From Moringa oleifera (lineage: Eukaryota > Streptophyta > Magnoliopsida > Brassicales > Moringaceae): a stretch of 64,000 nucleotides of DNA. The stretch is from positions 1,059,001-1,123,000 of the forward strand of contig JAJFZO010000191.1 in the NCBI GenBank assembly GCA_021397835.1, in the 5' to 3' direction. Positions within the stretch are counted from its first letter, which is position 1. The number at the start of each line of letters is the position of its first letter. Under the pieces are notes generated by a model, which did no database searches, was not told where the DNA came from, and was given only the letters and a program-made list of their open reading frames with translations. Below, piece after piece: positions 26,129 through 38,676 of the stretch. Position numbers and translations under genes: made by a program.

Positions 26129-27242
26129 AATTCAGGCAAGGTTTTGTGCGGCCTATCTTTTACCCAATAACATCTGGATGCTCCTACTGGGAGCTGTATA
26201 TATAGTGGAATGCAGTCTCTTGTATAGTTCTTGAATCCAGTTGAGGATAATTTGTTATACAATCAATTTCGTTTTTTTTTCTTTTTATTGAGCAGAGATA
26301 TGATTGTCTCAACGGCTAGGAAGTGAGCTTGATCCAAAAGGATATTGGCTTCTGCACTTATACGAAAGTTGAGCATGGCATTTTTGGTTGTGATTATGGA
26401 TAGTTCTGATTTATTACTTTGGATTAAGTTTTAGCATATGTACTTCTATAATAGGAGGTATGGTTAAATCGCTATTTGGTTTTCTTTGCTTCAAGCAAGC
26501 GGTCTATGGCATAAAGACCACCCCATATAAATATCTTTATGAGATTTCATTGCCAGGAAACATGATATGACCATTTTTAAGAATGACTTTTATTATGAAT
26601 TACTATGAAGCACATGAAAACATTACCAGATAAAAGAAAGAATTGTAAGATTTATTGTATGTCAAGAACAACTCAACAGCCATATGAAAATATATATATA
26701 TATATATATGAATAAATATTGATGATGTCAAGAATTGTAAGTTGTTTGATTGTTCTGATACAATAACAGTGGGCTTCAGTCTGGCATCTTTTTCAAAAAG
26801 AGGGGCACTTGTTGAGTGGTAGCTCGTCAATAGCCAATGAGTTTGACAGTTGCACATCATCCAATTATATGATCAACAACATGCCGTACAAAAACTCAAT
26901 ACACATCAGTTGCTACCAAAAATGAATATCAGATTTTCATGATTTCATTCCTAGCTGTAAGAACCCAAGCAGTATAAAGTTGAAATGGAAAAAGTGCATT
27001 CTGCCATGAGTCATATGCGCCAGTTTACAGAACTGGTGCATGGAACTCAATGGAGATTTCGCTATCAGTCAGACAACTTTCTAAAGCACAACCTACAATT
27101 CAGACCTCCTTGAGATCTCACCCACTCCATTCATAGTTAAGCTTGAAATGTTTCAAACCATTGTGAATGCTGTCTTTTGCTTTTCCAAGATCATCTGGAT
27201 GACAGAAGCTTCACCAATTAACTAGCTTCCTTTCAGCTCATC
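26129..27242. other. Convergent 3' intergenic region (NFU / BOP1)
   Basis: Holds the 3' UTRs of both genes. An (AT)n tract lies at about 26691-26709. No gene seen. Confidence 0.6.
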
Positions 27243-30200
27243 TTAATGGCAATAAAGTTTGATCAGTGAATCAGAACCTGCAGTGAATAACCAAGGCTGT
27301 CTTGGATGGAACTTGCAGTCCATTACTCCTACAATAAAGCCACAATTAATATAACAATCAGTTTTATAAGCAAACACTTTTACATTTAGCTGCCTCAATA
27401 TATAGAAGCATTTGTACGTATGAGTTCTGCTGTTATATCACAAAAATGTGCATCTGCATGTCTGGTCACCAGGAGCTCGACTGCCTCCCACCAAAATAAT
27501 GAAAAAAAGAATTGTGCAAAAATAAAAGACTAACGTGTCGAGCGAATCTACAGGAGATAATGACCATGAGTCTGTCTATAGCATGAGCTTTGCTCTTTTA
27601 ATTGTTTTTACAAGCTCAATGCATGACTGGGAATGGCCCAACCCACTGCTTAATGATTCTGTTTATTTAAAATGCCTCCCCTTATTCCCAGCTATCTGAA
27701 GAAAACAAAAAATGATTCAAGGCACTTACCTCTTCCATTTGAGCTAGTATGACCTCGGAGGATTTCCAGGGGAACTATAAGAGGGTTCTGATTTAGATCT
27801 CCATAAACCATTCCATGGAAAACATATGCAGTGCAGTCATCAGAGCTCGAAGCAAATAGTGGGTACAACCGATGGAAGGCCACCTTAGTAATATCTTTGG
27901 GATGATTCCTGAAATTAGAGATGGATCACCATGTAAGATAAGCACATAAGTTAATGGAATTTATTGAAGTATACACAAGAAGCAAAGCTATTGATTTTAA
28001 AACAGTTGAAGGAACTTCAAACATTTTTTTTAATCTATTTTCTACAGATATTAACTTTCTGCAAAGCATGAAGTCACATACTTGAGAATTCTGTAAGGCT
28101 TAGATGAAAGGTCCATATCAAACCAGCACAATTTTCCCTCTTTGCTACCCACAATAACATTATCACCTGCATCCATGGCATACAACACAAATTTAAGACC
28201 ACAGGAAGGCAAGAAAGCTGATTTCCAATAGATACAATGACATGAATAACTGCATTACAAATTAAGAGTACAAAAAAAAAAAAAAGAATCATTGAGTTTG
28301 AACAGATACCAGCAGGATGAACTGAAATGGAGGAGACTTCACGTAGTCCAGTCTCAAGCTTTTTAATTAGCTTTTGTTTCAGCAAATCATAAACACGAAC
28401 AATCTTCTTTGTTGCAACGAAGAAGATGGAACGCGTGGGATGAAAAACTGCAGATACTGGAAGTCCATGCAGCTTAAAAGGGATTCGTTGGCTAAGCTTT
28501 TTAGAGAGCTGGTGCATTAGAACTGCTCTTGATTCACGTAATAACAAGTCAAGGAAAATCACGAAAATGATAATACCAACAGTTACTACTGAACAGAACC
28601 TTCCAAACATAACTATCAACTAAATATGGGAGACTTTTTATAATAGGAAAAGAATAAGTGAAACCAAAAACCAGCGAGATTAATAAAAGGATATCAGCTG
28701 GCATCAATGTAGAAAGATAATCTCCTTTACGATGCCACTCTACAGAAGATACAGTCTGCAAGAACCCAAGAATACAAATAGTTAAATTCTTCAAATGGAT
28801 GTCCAACAAAACTGGACCATTTTAACAAATAATCAAGTGGGGTTAGGTGGGTTAGAGAATACCTTAAAATGCCTTATCAACTACAAATGAGCAAAAGGGG
28901 GTTAGATAGGGTAAAAATACCTTAAAATGCCTCAGCCTGATTCCCTCATGCTTGTCATCTTGTAGCCAACTCACAACTGATGCCATATTGCCTATCATAC
29001 AAAACATTTGTGCAATAATCAGATCACAATCCTTTTATATAAATCATTGCAATAATGCCATTTCATACTAACCAGAGTCACCAGGAGCTGTAGGGTTCTC
29101 AACATGCAAAAGTTTCTTAATGTTTTCCTGTTCTTCTCCGTTCCCAAATCCGGTGTTCAAAATAAGAACATCTTGCCCCCTGAAAAATTCTCAGTAATTG
29201 GTTTGCATGAGCAATGAGATCAACAAAATTAAAGAGAACTAAGAAAGAGTTAAAATTTTCAAGCAATCAGCCTTACGCAGAGACAGCCAAGACAGGAAGC
29301 TCAGGCACAGGATTCCAAGCAACACATTGTACAGCTTCACCAACCTCCCAGACTCTAAGACATCTACCAGTCTCCACTTCCCAAATACGAACAGTTCCAT
29401 CGGTTGAACCTTCAAAGAATATAGGAGAGATTATAAGATCCACAATCCACAAGTTTGTCAAAAGGTTTTCAAGAAAAAGAAATACAAACCTGACGCAATC
29501 AACTGCCCCGAAGCTTCAGTAGATATTGACATAACTGCACCCGTATGACCTCTGTACTCAAGATAGCAAGTAGATGGGTAAGGCCTAAGATCTTTTCGAC
29601 TCGGTAACTTGGGCTTCAAAGATTCAGGATCAATATTGATCTGAAACATGGAGGGGAGAAACATTAATCAAAGTTCGTTATTCTCAGAAAGTCTAAAGAA
29701 GCAAAACGGACAAATTAAAAACATGCAAGACAATGGACCAACAGAAAAGGTTTCCCTCCTGTTTGGATGTCTCACTTACCCGCTTTTTCCAAACTCTTGG
29801 GCACAAGTATAGATCCAAACATCGTTCAAAAGTGTCCTTAACAGCATTCTCATATGCTGGGATGCTTCTGAAAGATGTGAACCTAAACACATCGAGTTTG
29901 GTTAAGTGACAGATGTTTAACTATCAAACAAGATAAATATATGAACTTCAACTCAATGCCAGAATTTTACAAACCTTTTAGGTATAAATTTTGGGCGGTC
30001 TTCCTCATACATTAACTGATAAGAATTGATCTCCTCCTGCGTTGGAATGTACTCTAAAGAGGGATTGTACGATTCCTCATGTCCTGAAAGCCAATTAAAT
30101 GAAAGCTTTCAAAATAATTGCCAAAGACAAAAGGAATACGATACTAGTAAGATTTCACAGAAGGAGGTAGCTAGAGATAATACCTGGCAATTTTGGCTTC

Positions 30201-33178
30201 GGTGGAGGAATGTAAGCTAAATGCTTAGACTTATCTGCTGTGCTAGAATCATCTCCCCACAACAAATAGAGACGTGATTCTTCTTTTGGCTTGTCAAACT
30301 TTATTAATCCCTTGCGGATTGCCCTAACATACTGGACAACCTGCAGATTATTGAGAGAAAAGAACAGCATGAAACTCACAATAAATGAGATAAACAGATT
30401 AGTCCTCCTCCTATGCATCCAAAACAATCAATTAAAAAGAAGTCTAGTATTTAAATTAAGAGAGGGGAAAAAAAAGATCTACACACTTCTATATTTTGCT
30501 CACATTATGCAGAAAACAGTGCCAAGCAAATGGCCTTACCTTTTTACTTTCCCATTTTGAAGGAATGAACCTCCTCTTTGGTTCTGGTGCATTTGAAAGT
30601 GGATGCTTAGCATCATCCCATTTAAACCAGTCAACATAAGGCTGCCAAAAATGTGTAGAAAACTCAATTTAGCATGATTTAGGAAATTCTTTCTGGACGT
30701 TTTCCGTCAAGGAAATATTGATGAACAATGAGAATGAAGTAAACCACGCACCGCGTATGGATCAAATTCTGAATGTGGTGCCTTTCCTTTAAGCAACTTA
30801 CGGATAAGTTTAGTCTCTTCTTTAGTCAGCTCCACCTCCTCATCATTGTAGTCATCATAAATCTTGCGCCTGAGACAAAAATATCACCACAGCCAACAAG
30901 GTAAGCTATCGAAAAACATTGTTAACATGATAGAAATGATAAGAATAGTGCTTCCTATATGAATTTTCCTGACTGGGCTTTTTCCCTGTAATGTTCAATA
31001 GCAGCTCACATCAGCATCTCATATGACTGTACTGTTGCCTGCATGTATTGCACGTGGCAGGACATGCTCAATTTCATTATATAGATTCATGTAGCCATCA
31101 GGATATCACTAGGAAAAGTGACAGCTGACCCTCAGCATTAACATATAAAATGTTCATCATGTTGCACAATCAAACACATATGGTCCTAGATAAACATACA
31201 CATGAAAGAAGAAAATCACTCCTAACAACATCATCAAACACATGTGCAACTGAAAGGACTTCTTATGAAAGCTCGTAAGAGGCAATATGAATAAAGAGAT
31301 AGGTGCAAGCATTGTTGTCCTTGGCTTGATCCTGGAAGACGAAGCAACAGAGAAGCCTATGGTTCCTACTAAACAGATAACTACTCCTTAATGAAAAGAC
31401 TCACCAATTTTTTGAGTCATCAACATTTGCAAGAAAAGAATCCAATTTATCTTGTCTTTCTTTCTTCGTTATCTTCTTCCCAGTAATGTCATATCCAATA
31501 TGTTTCTCATCCCTGTACCATTCTAAGGGAACATCTCCAATTGTGTTTCTTGGGGCAACCTGTTGAAAAGAAAAGGCAATTACAAAATGCAAGTCATGAA
31601 TCTTATCATAAACAAAGAAATTCTGAAAAAATTATTTGCTACAGAACCAAAACTGCAACAGACCTCATCTTCAGATGAATCACTCTCTTCAACTCCTGGA
31701 TGGGGTTCAGAGTCCTCACTTCCATCTTCTTGATCATGACCACCATCCAGGCCCCCATTGTTGTCTGTCTGGGCAAAGCCCTGTGCAGATACTTTTTTAA
31801 ATATTGTAACATAGGTGCCAAAACAGGGAAACACAAAAGAAAAAAAAAACAGAAAGTGGAAAAAGAAAAAGAAGAAGAAGAGAAAAACAGTCCCTGATTG
31901 CCAAGACTTTCATGACATCAAACAACAGGGAGCACATGAACAGGCCTATGAGAAAAAATATCTCTTTTACGAGCCTCAAAACTTCCCTTTTCTTTCTTTT
32001 ATTTACCGGCAGCTCTCCCAAAGAGCATTACAGTACCTCTGGGCAGGAAAAAGCAGTCAAACAAAGGCAATTACCATGTACCTCATCTCCAGAAGATTCG
32101 CTTTCTCCAGCATCCGATGCCCTCAATGACTCATCATCTTCACTTTCTTCTGCTTGTGACAGTCTCAATGGCGCATAATCGTCGGAGTCAACATCCTCCA
32201 AGTCAAAATCCTCTGAATCAAAATCCTCGGGGAAGACCTGCAATCACATATATTAACTCCTCCATATTACCCAAAAAAAAATGACAGTGATGATCCATCA
32301 AACGCTGTATATCAGTCACAAGGAAGATGCGATAATTAAACACAAGAGCACATTTACAGCCTGAAAATTGTATCTCAAAGCAGATGATATTTATTCAGAG
32401 CACCTAAATTTCACCAAAAAATAACTTAAAAGTCATAAAAACATAGTGTAACACATAAGCCACCAGCTAAGTATAGTAACATCAGTGTTGTTATTTAAGC
32501 TTATTCATTCTGCTTTGCATTTGACAACAAAAAATACAGACACAAATAAATATATATAGATGGATATTTATGTGCACATAAGTGCTAAGTATAAGTGCAT
32601 TCTTTGGTGTTGTCGCCTTAGGAAGGGGAGAAGTACACTGATTCTATATTTCACAATTTGATCTCCTTATAGTCCTTTTATTTACTATAATTATAATTAC
32701 ATAATTATATATAACACACAAACACGTATATGTAAAGACGCACAAGAGCATGCATTCCTACGTACATACATATACACAGACAAATTGTGTATGCGTGTGA
32801 TGCTGACATTTCAACTTTCGTTTGTTTACTGCATTCGAGAAAGGGAACTATATAAATTTGCGGAGACTTACCAGCACAGAAGAAGAAGAAGAAGAAGAAA
32901 AATGAGAAGAGAAAGCACATAATGGAACCTACAAGTACCTCATAATCAGAGTCAGAGTCAGACTCAGTTGATATTTCTTGCTGTTGACCTCGTTCTTGTT
33001 GTGGTTGTTGTCGTTGCAGTTCTTCTTCTTCTTCGTGTGGTTGCTGAGATCTTTTTCCTTTGAGAGACTTCTTTTTCAAGTTGTTCTTCGTTTTCTCCAT
33101 TTCTTCCTCCTTATGATTGTTCTTTTTCTCCTTCTTCAGCGAGTTTCGTTGAATAGAACTATTCTTGCTCGCTCCCAT
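27243..33178 (-). CDS. BOP1: BOP1/Erb1 ribosome biogenesis WD40 protein
   Basis: Eighteen exons: 32939-33178, 32082-32237, 31664-31780, 31405-31559, 30752-30869, 30540-30641, 30184-30340, 29975-30083, 29780-29882, 29490-29640, 29277-29409, 29073-29179, 28921-28991, 28695-28755, 28310-28537, 28082-28166, 27730-27908, 27243-27328. Phases agree throughout (785 residues; plant and human homologues are about 750). Order: Lys-rich nuclear-localisation-like N-terminus (residues 1-45); Gln-rich and very acidic segments (45-170); the BOP1NT domain with [20 protein letters not shown] and [20 protein letters not shown]; then C-terminal WD40 repeats ([25 protein letters not shown], and the end [14 protein letters not shown]). 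Known role: BOP1-PES1-WDR12 (PeBoW) complex in the nucleolus, for 27S/32S pre-rRNA processing and 60S assembly. All introns are GT-AG except intron 14, which is U12-type AT-AC. Confidence 0.96.
28538..28694 (-). other. U12-type AT-AC intron in BOP1
   Basis: 157-nt intron. Its 5' end on the minus strand is ATATCCTTTT, an exact minor-spliceosome donor. Its 3' part carries TTCCTTGAC (28548-28556), an exact U12 branch-site match, and ends in AC at 28539-28538, 11 nt after the branch adenosine. No GT-AG alternative keeps the WD40 frame, while AT-AC joins G to GT to give Gly in the run LSTLMPA-G-ESRAVL. Confidence 0.93.
28838..28937. repeat. Short tandem duplication containing a BOP1 splice donor
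   Basis: The string ataccttaaaatgcct occurs at about 28859 and again at about 28919, each preceded by a ggggttag-type sequence. The second is the real exon 13 donor (exon end 28921). The first would be a duplicate donor with exon end at 28863. Confidence 0.65.
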
Positions 33179-34227
33179 AGCTTCGTCCTCTGTCCAAAAA
33201 CCCGGAAGTGTGGAAAATGAAGGAGGATTAGGGTTTTAGCCTTCCAGGCACAGAGCAAAAGGACCATATAGAGATGGCACAATTACGAAAATAGGCTGGA
33301 CGTTATTAAAGCCCAACAGTCGAACTTGGCCTAAATTCCCGTTATTTCTATATTGTTTATTTTGAACAGATTTATCCCAAGTATGTTTATTTTAATATAA
33401 AAATAACTTTTGAGATAAATATTAAAAATTTATATTATATTTTTTATTTTACATTAAAAAACTAATTATATTTTAATTGAATTTATATAATTTTTTCATT
33501 TCCTCAAAAATTATTATGTAAACAAAAGATTTTATAAAATGAACTTAGATTAAAAATGTAAAAAAAAAAGAATATTAGAGTTAATATCATAAAAAATTAA
33601 ATATAACATTTACTTGTATAATTTTTAAAGATTTATTTTTAATATGATTTTAGTTGAAATTTTTTGAATTTTTTAACTAAAACTGAAACAAATGTGCAAG
33701 GTAACTATCCAAGAAACTAGCTTGATTTCAGCTTGGTAACAATAATTTTCTGAGATCGCAACTCCAATTATTCTGGTTTCAACTAAAATTATTCAACATG
33801 ATGAAAGCTAAATAGAATATTCTTAGGCTTTTGATTCCAGAAAAAGAAAAACATCTAAAGGTAGAGGATTTTGATTCTGGGTATACCATCTGGATCTCAG
33901 CTACTCTGATTTTTGACACAAACATATCTCTGCATGTGTAAGAAAGAATAAAAGATACCATTAATATTAGATCTTAATCATGGCGTAGAACACAGTTTAA
34001 ATCTAAATGGGTAAAGGACAGACCAAAAGAATGATTGATGTTCAAACTTACAAATTTCTAATGAAAATTCTGAAACAAGGGAATGATTTAACCTCCCATC
34101 TCAAAGCATTCAACCAATGATTCACTGAAATCACTATAGAAATTTTCCAATGGAACAGAGAATATCTAACATTATGACAATCAAGCTTGTACTTTAACAC
34201 CCAATAAACAATCTCGATGAATCTTCA
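33179..34227. other. Intergenic: BOP1 promoter and SRR1 3' flank
   Basis: AT-rich, especially 33400-33680. No gene supported. BOP1 and SRR1 are both on the minus strand. Confidence 0.6.
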
Positions 34228-35061
34228 TCAAGAGTTAATCAAGGGCAGCTCAGACTCAAGATCAGGACTGAAAAAATGCCAACTGGAATCATGAAAAGCT
34301 GCAAAGTAATCATCTGACACCGTGTTGATTCTAAACTCATCTGTAAATGTTCGAGCAGCTATGACATGCCTAGCTGAATCAACAATGGAAGAGTTTTTAT
34401 ACTCTGATATGTGTTGTTCATATGTCTCAAAGCTATTCCCAAACACTATAATTCTTTTCAAGAGATCCGCTCTCCAATTTACCTGCAAGAGATTGTTGTA
34501 TAGCTCAACCTCACAATGTGGCATGAAGAAAAGTGTCGGCTTTTGAGCCCTTCGCCGACCTTGCTCGTTCACTGTTAGAACAGAGCAACCAAGGGCTTCC
34601 AAAACTCGAGATTCTGTCGCAGAAAGAACTGGATCAAACACCTCTATGTCCCCAATCCAACTCAACTTTCTCTTCATCAAGATTGCAAGGCTCAACTGAA
34701 ACCTTGGTGACTCATATGATTCAATGCTGCCTATACCATATATCACCATCTGAAACTTCAAGTCTGAGCCCAAAACCCTGTCAAGGTGATTCAAGATTTC
34801 AGGAGTTTGAATTTGATCCAAAAAGGTAGAATAAAATTGAGAGCTCTCAATCCTCTTCATAGAGATCTCCATCTTCTGCATCAACTTTGATTGTCTGCTA
34901 GGATCAGCTTTAAGATCAGCAGGAATCCATGGTTGTTGTCCTGCTTGAGTTCTAACTTTGCCAACATTCCTTCTCCGCTTGCCACAACGAGGTAAAACAA
35001 CCGTCCATTCTCCATTTTGGGTAGGATTATCAACGGTAAGAACCTTTCCAGAAGCAGACAT
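34228..35061 (-). CDS. SRR1: SRR1-like protein (sensitivity to red light reduced 1)
   Basis: Uninterrupted 277-residue reading frame. The SRR1 domain covers about residues 90-230: MVIYGIGSIESYESPRFQLS, LEALGCSVLTVNEQGRR, and the PTLFFMPHCEVELYNNLL stretch typical of the family. The N-terminus contains the family's GEWTVVLPRCGKRRR motif. Length matches Arabidopsis SRR1 (about 275). SRR1 is a pioneer protein of cytosol and nucleus needed for normal circadian period, phytochrome B signalling and flowering-time control; its biochemical activity is unknown. The ATG at 35061 is preceded by a spliced leader (exon 1 ends at 35894, exon 2 starts at 35222). No catalytic motif can be named. Confidence 0.93.
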   Translation of the reverse strand: MSASGKVLTVDNPTQNGEWTVVLPRCGKRRRNVGKVRTQAGQQPWIPADLKADPSRQSKLMQKMEISMKRIESSQFYSTFLDQIQTPEILNHLDRVLGSDLKFQMVIYGIGSIESYESPRFQLSLAILMKRKLSWIGDIEVFDPVLSATESRVLEALGCSVLTVNEQGRRRAQKPTLFFMPHCEVELYNNLLQVNWRADLLKRIIVFGNSFETYEQHISEYKNSSIVDSARHVIAARTFTDEFRINTVSDDYFAAFHDSSWHFFSPDLESELPLINS

Positions 35062-36085
35062 TATAAATCAACGATGCCCTTATCTCTTTGATTCGAGTAA
35101 ATTATACCCCAAGAAAACTGGAACCAATGTGGCAAAGATGTTAGGGAGAGGAACTCACTGTATGGAGTTTTGAGAAACTGTTAGATGTTATAACTTGTGG
35201 TTCTACGGCCTCATATTGCCACCTACAATGATTAGGAAAAAAAACGAGTCAATAAGAGAGAATTAGTGCATCTGAATCTCACACGCATTACACACACAGC
35301 AAATTCTATGTAACTAATGAAGAAAACTCTAGACACCTCTATTCAGAATTCTGAAGATAACTCTAAATGAAAATTCTGAACCAACTGAAAAAGAGAAGTC
35401 ATGTACATATTCCTCCATATCCTCTCACCTGCACACTTTCTAAATTTAAACGTAAGGACTAATCCCTTCATTTTCTTTCCCTTACACCCCTTTTCCCCAG
35501 AATTTTGGAAAATTTTGTTAGTCTTAACCAGAAAACATAAAAGCCAAAAAATTAAAAATTCCAATTGACACACAATGCAGCTACACGGAGAGATATTAGA
35601 GAAAGGGTTTTAAGGAACATTTGGAATAAAACACTATAATTTCTAGTTCATCAGACAGATTATAGGATCAAATTTTGATTAATCAGAGACATTATAGGAC
35701 AGATTATCCGGTTTATCAAATAAAACCTAACATTACAGGATTCAGAAAAGGGAAAAAATAAATATGCAGAATCTGTGCTTCACAATCGATATATAGTTTA
35801 TGTTTCGCTGATTCAATTTTGTACATTTCCAGAGAAAATAAATTGGGAGGTACAAAAGTTTTCATAGACCTACAATTACAGAGGAAGACTTACCCGGCAA
35901 TCAGAAAGATACAATTCCAGTAACTAGTTGCCGCTGTTCGTCTCCCAGCTTTCCTTGTTTTTGCTGCTTCTATTTTGCTTCTCCGCAGCGTTATTGAGAT
36001 TGTTCTTTTGAGAACTTGAGAGCAAAATCACTTGAACACCGAGACAGAGCAAGCACAAAACTAGGTTGGAGGATACTAAAGCCCA
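35062..36085 (-). promoter_or_regulatory. SRR1 5' leader with 671-bp leader intron and proximal promoter
   Basis: On the minus strand a leader exon (about 36050-35894) ends at a consensus donor, CCGG then GTAAGT. The acceptor is TTGTAG before GTGGCAATATG at 35222. This inference is supported by a second, diverged copy of the same donor, intron and acceptor in inverted orientation at 36259-36931. Confidence 0.65.
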
Positions 36086-36258
36086 AGGTTGACCATTAAT
36101 CTTATGTTTAGTATTTTTTTTTTTTCAAAATTATTATTTGCTTACTTTTTATGTTAAATATATAACACTTGTATTTTTTTTCTAAAAATAAACAAACATA
36201 AGAGTTTGGACTCATTTTAGCGTCTTGGCGGAGCCCATGTCCCATACACTTAACATAG

Positions 36259-36931
36259 GCTTAATGGGCCAATATTAGGCTTTAACAACGCTCAACCCAA
36301 TTTTGCACCTAGTCCATCTAGTTGTTGAGTCTTTTTCCAACAATCTCGATAACACCATTGAGAAGAACAACAAAAGCAACCGAAATCAGAGAAGGAAAGC
36401 TACGGAAGGAGCAGCAGCAAGAAGAAGTTAGTTGGAATTGAATCTAATTCTGATTATTGGGTAAGAAGATCTATGGTAACTTCCCTACTTCCCAATCTTT
36501 GACTCTCAAAAGGAACAAAATTGAAATTTCAACAAAGCATGAACTATATATCAATTGTGAAAAACCAATTTCCCATATTTCTCATTTTTCTGATTTTTGC
36601 AGGCTTAAATTTATCTAATGAACAGACAATTCTGCCCTATCATCTCTCCGCTTCATCAGAAGTTCTATCCTATAATTTTTCTTATAAACCACAAATTTTG
36701 GTGTTCTAAATGGACGAATATATGACTTCCTTTTTTGTTGGTGCAGGATTTTCACTTAAAATTAATAACCTGTTTCTCAAGAAGACTAGTCTCTTGTAAG
36801 ATTCATTATCCTTCTATAGTTTTCTTCATAAATTACATGATTTCTGTTTACCTAATATGTGTGAGGTTTAGATGCGCTTGATTCTCTCTGATCGACTCGC
36901 TTTTTCTTCCTAATTATAGTAGGTGGCAATA
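36259..36931 (+). pseudogene. Inverted truncated copy of the SRR1 promoter, leader exon and leader intron
   Basis: Read on the plus strand this is homologous to the minus strand of about 36085-35214. Shared landmarks in order are aacaatctc-ataac, gaaagct, tggaattg, ctgatt then gtaag (donor after 36460), aactatatatc, gttttcttcat, gattctctct and taggtggcaatat (acceptor after 36922). The copy's intron is 462 bp against 671 bp. Homology stops near 36931, shortly after the leader exon 2 start, so no SRR1 coding sequence is included. The two arms point away from each other around a spacer of roughly 150 bp. Confidence 0.8.
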
Positions 36932-38676
36932 TACATGTGTGTATGTGCACACACAACACATACATACAAATGAATATGCAATAGAAAAAAAGAAAAACTC
37001 TTCCGTGTTGTGCCCACAGCTAGATCCCCGATTAATTCCACTAACCAACTAAAAATCACATCTTGTATGAATTTTTAAGAAATGATCAATGCCAAAACTT
37101 TTACATGTAATCTCATAAAATAGAACGAAAAAGTGCTAAACAGCAGTGACTTTGACCAAGAAAACAAGGCACCAGATAATGCTAAGGAGAGACAGTCCAT
37201 AGGAGTTCTTGAGCTACAAGAATCATTGCCACAGCTTTGCCATCAACATTTAAAACTAAAATGGAAAATCCAATCAAGTTTACACTAATATTTGAGAGTA
37301 AGAACAAATAATAAACATAACAATTGCCATCATTAACAGATAGTTCTGCCATGTGAATTAATAGAAACTTCAAAAGTGAAATTGTACTCCGTAAATTTTA
37401 AAGCATAAAACAGAAATAATGATGCCCTCGGATTCAATAACAACAAGCTCTTTGGGTTTAGGTGCTAATATTTTAAGAATCAAACTTCAATTAACAGCAA
37501 CTTGAAGGAAAAAAAAAATTATAGGCCAAAAAAAAAAAAAAGCCTAGGCAGGCATACCTGGAACTTCATAAGCAGCGGCACCTTTAATTTCCACAGAACT
37601 TGCAGCAACTGTTTCTTGGAGAGTTGCTGAATAACCCTAAACTGATTCGTCCCTACAGCAACCGATCCACAAGAACTGAGAATTGGTGCCAACTTAAATA
37701 AAAATCCCTAAGGAATTAAAAGCCCATCTACTTATGCCTTGATATCAATTAATGAGTAGCACAAAATTAAAGTATTCAGTAATATAGAGAATAAAACCAA
37801 GTATTTGAGAGAATTCAGACACCAAGATACCCAAAATTAACGGAAGCAAGCTATCACAGTTAAAAATGTAATTCAAGAGACGCTACATGCTTATGTCTTC
37901 GTACAACTAAGCAGAATAAAATTGGATAAATGATTGAGAGAGAAAAAAAAAACGAATCATACATATCCAAATATGCGAATAGAAAGAACTAAACAATTAA
38001 TACCATCACAAATAGATATCCGGAAAACATTAACATACCATCAACATTAAACATTATCCATCAACATTAAAAACGTTACCATCAACATATATGATGATGA
38101 TCTGCCATACCCAGATTGTATGATGATTTGTTGACCATCAACATTAAAAATAACCCAGAAAACATTAAACGAAACCAGAAAAACCATATATGATGATATG
38201 CCAGGAGAAGATCAAATCACTTTCACTTATGCCAGAAATTGAACTGAGTTTTGAGGCTGGGTGACGTAATCAGGAGTAGGAAGCACAATCACGGATGTCG
38301 GATCCACAAGCACCGACAATGGAGCTGGGTTTTGGTTGAACGCGATGCCAAAAGGAACGGCTGTGACACGGTGAAGTAACTTTGCAAATCGGAGCTTGGT
38401 GAAGATTCGAAGGCCGGACATGAACCTTAATCTGGCTCTTCGGCCACTGGGGGAAGCTTCGATGGCTTGTCGACAGTCGATATAAAACAAAGACAACACA
38501 GAGAGACTGGGGAGGCGGCGGGAGCAAAGGGAACTAGGTTCCCTTGTTTTCCCGACTCTACTCTAACCCGACATCAACACTTAAAACGTTGTCGTTTTCT
38601 CTCTGCATAAATAGACAGCATTCTCATTCAGGAAATTACAGTCCTCTATACAACTGAATCAGTGTCATCGAGAGTT
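36932..38676. other. Intergenic with weak exon-like segments
   Basis: No recognised gene. On the minus strand 37559-37661 is bounded by a good acceptor (TGCTGTAG) and donor (CAG then GTATGCC), and 38227-38499 is an open frame. The pieces do not join into a consistent protein, so a non-coding transcript or decayed gene is possible. Confidence 0.4.
38227..38499 (-). CDS. Unrecognised 90-residue open frame
   Basis: Basic, Arg- and Leu-rich reading frame without a family I recognise. An alternative frame is also open over the same stretch (38270-38527). The local GC content is higher than the flanks, which alone can lengthen open frames. It could be an exon of a minus-strand transcript with the splice-bounded segment at 37559-37661, but phases do not support a shared protein. 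Confidence 0.2.
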   Translation of the reverse strand: MLSLFYIDCRQAIEASPSGRRARLRFMSGLRIFTKLRFAKLLHRVTAVPFGIAFNQNPAPLSVLVDPTSVIVLPTPDYVTQPQNSVQFLA

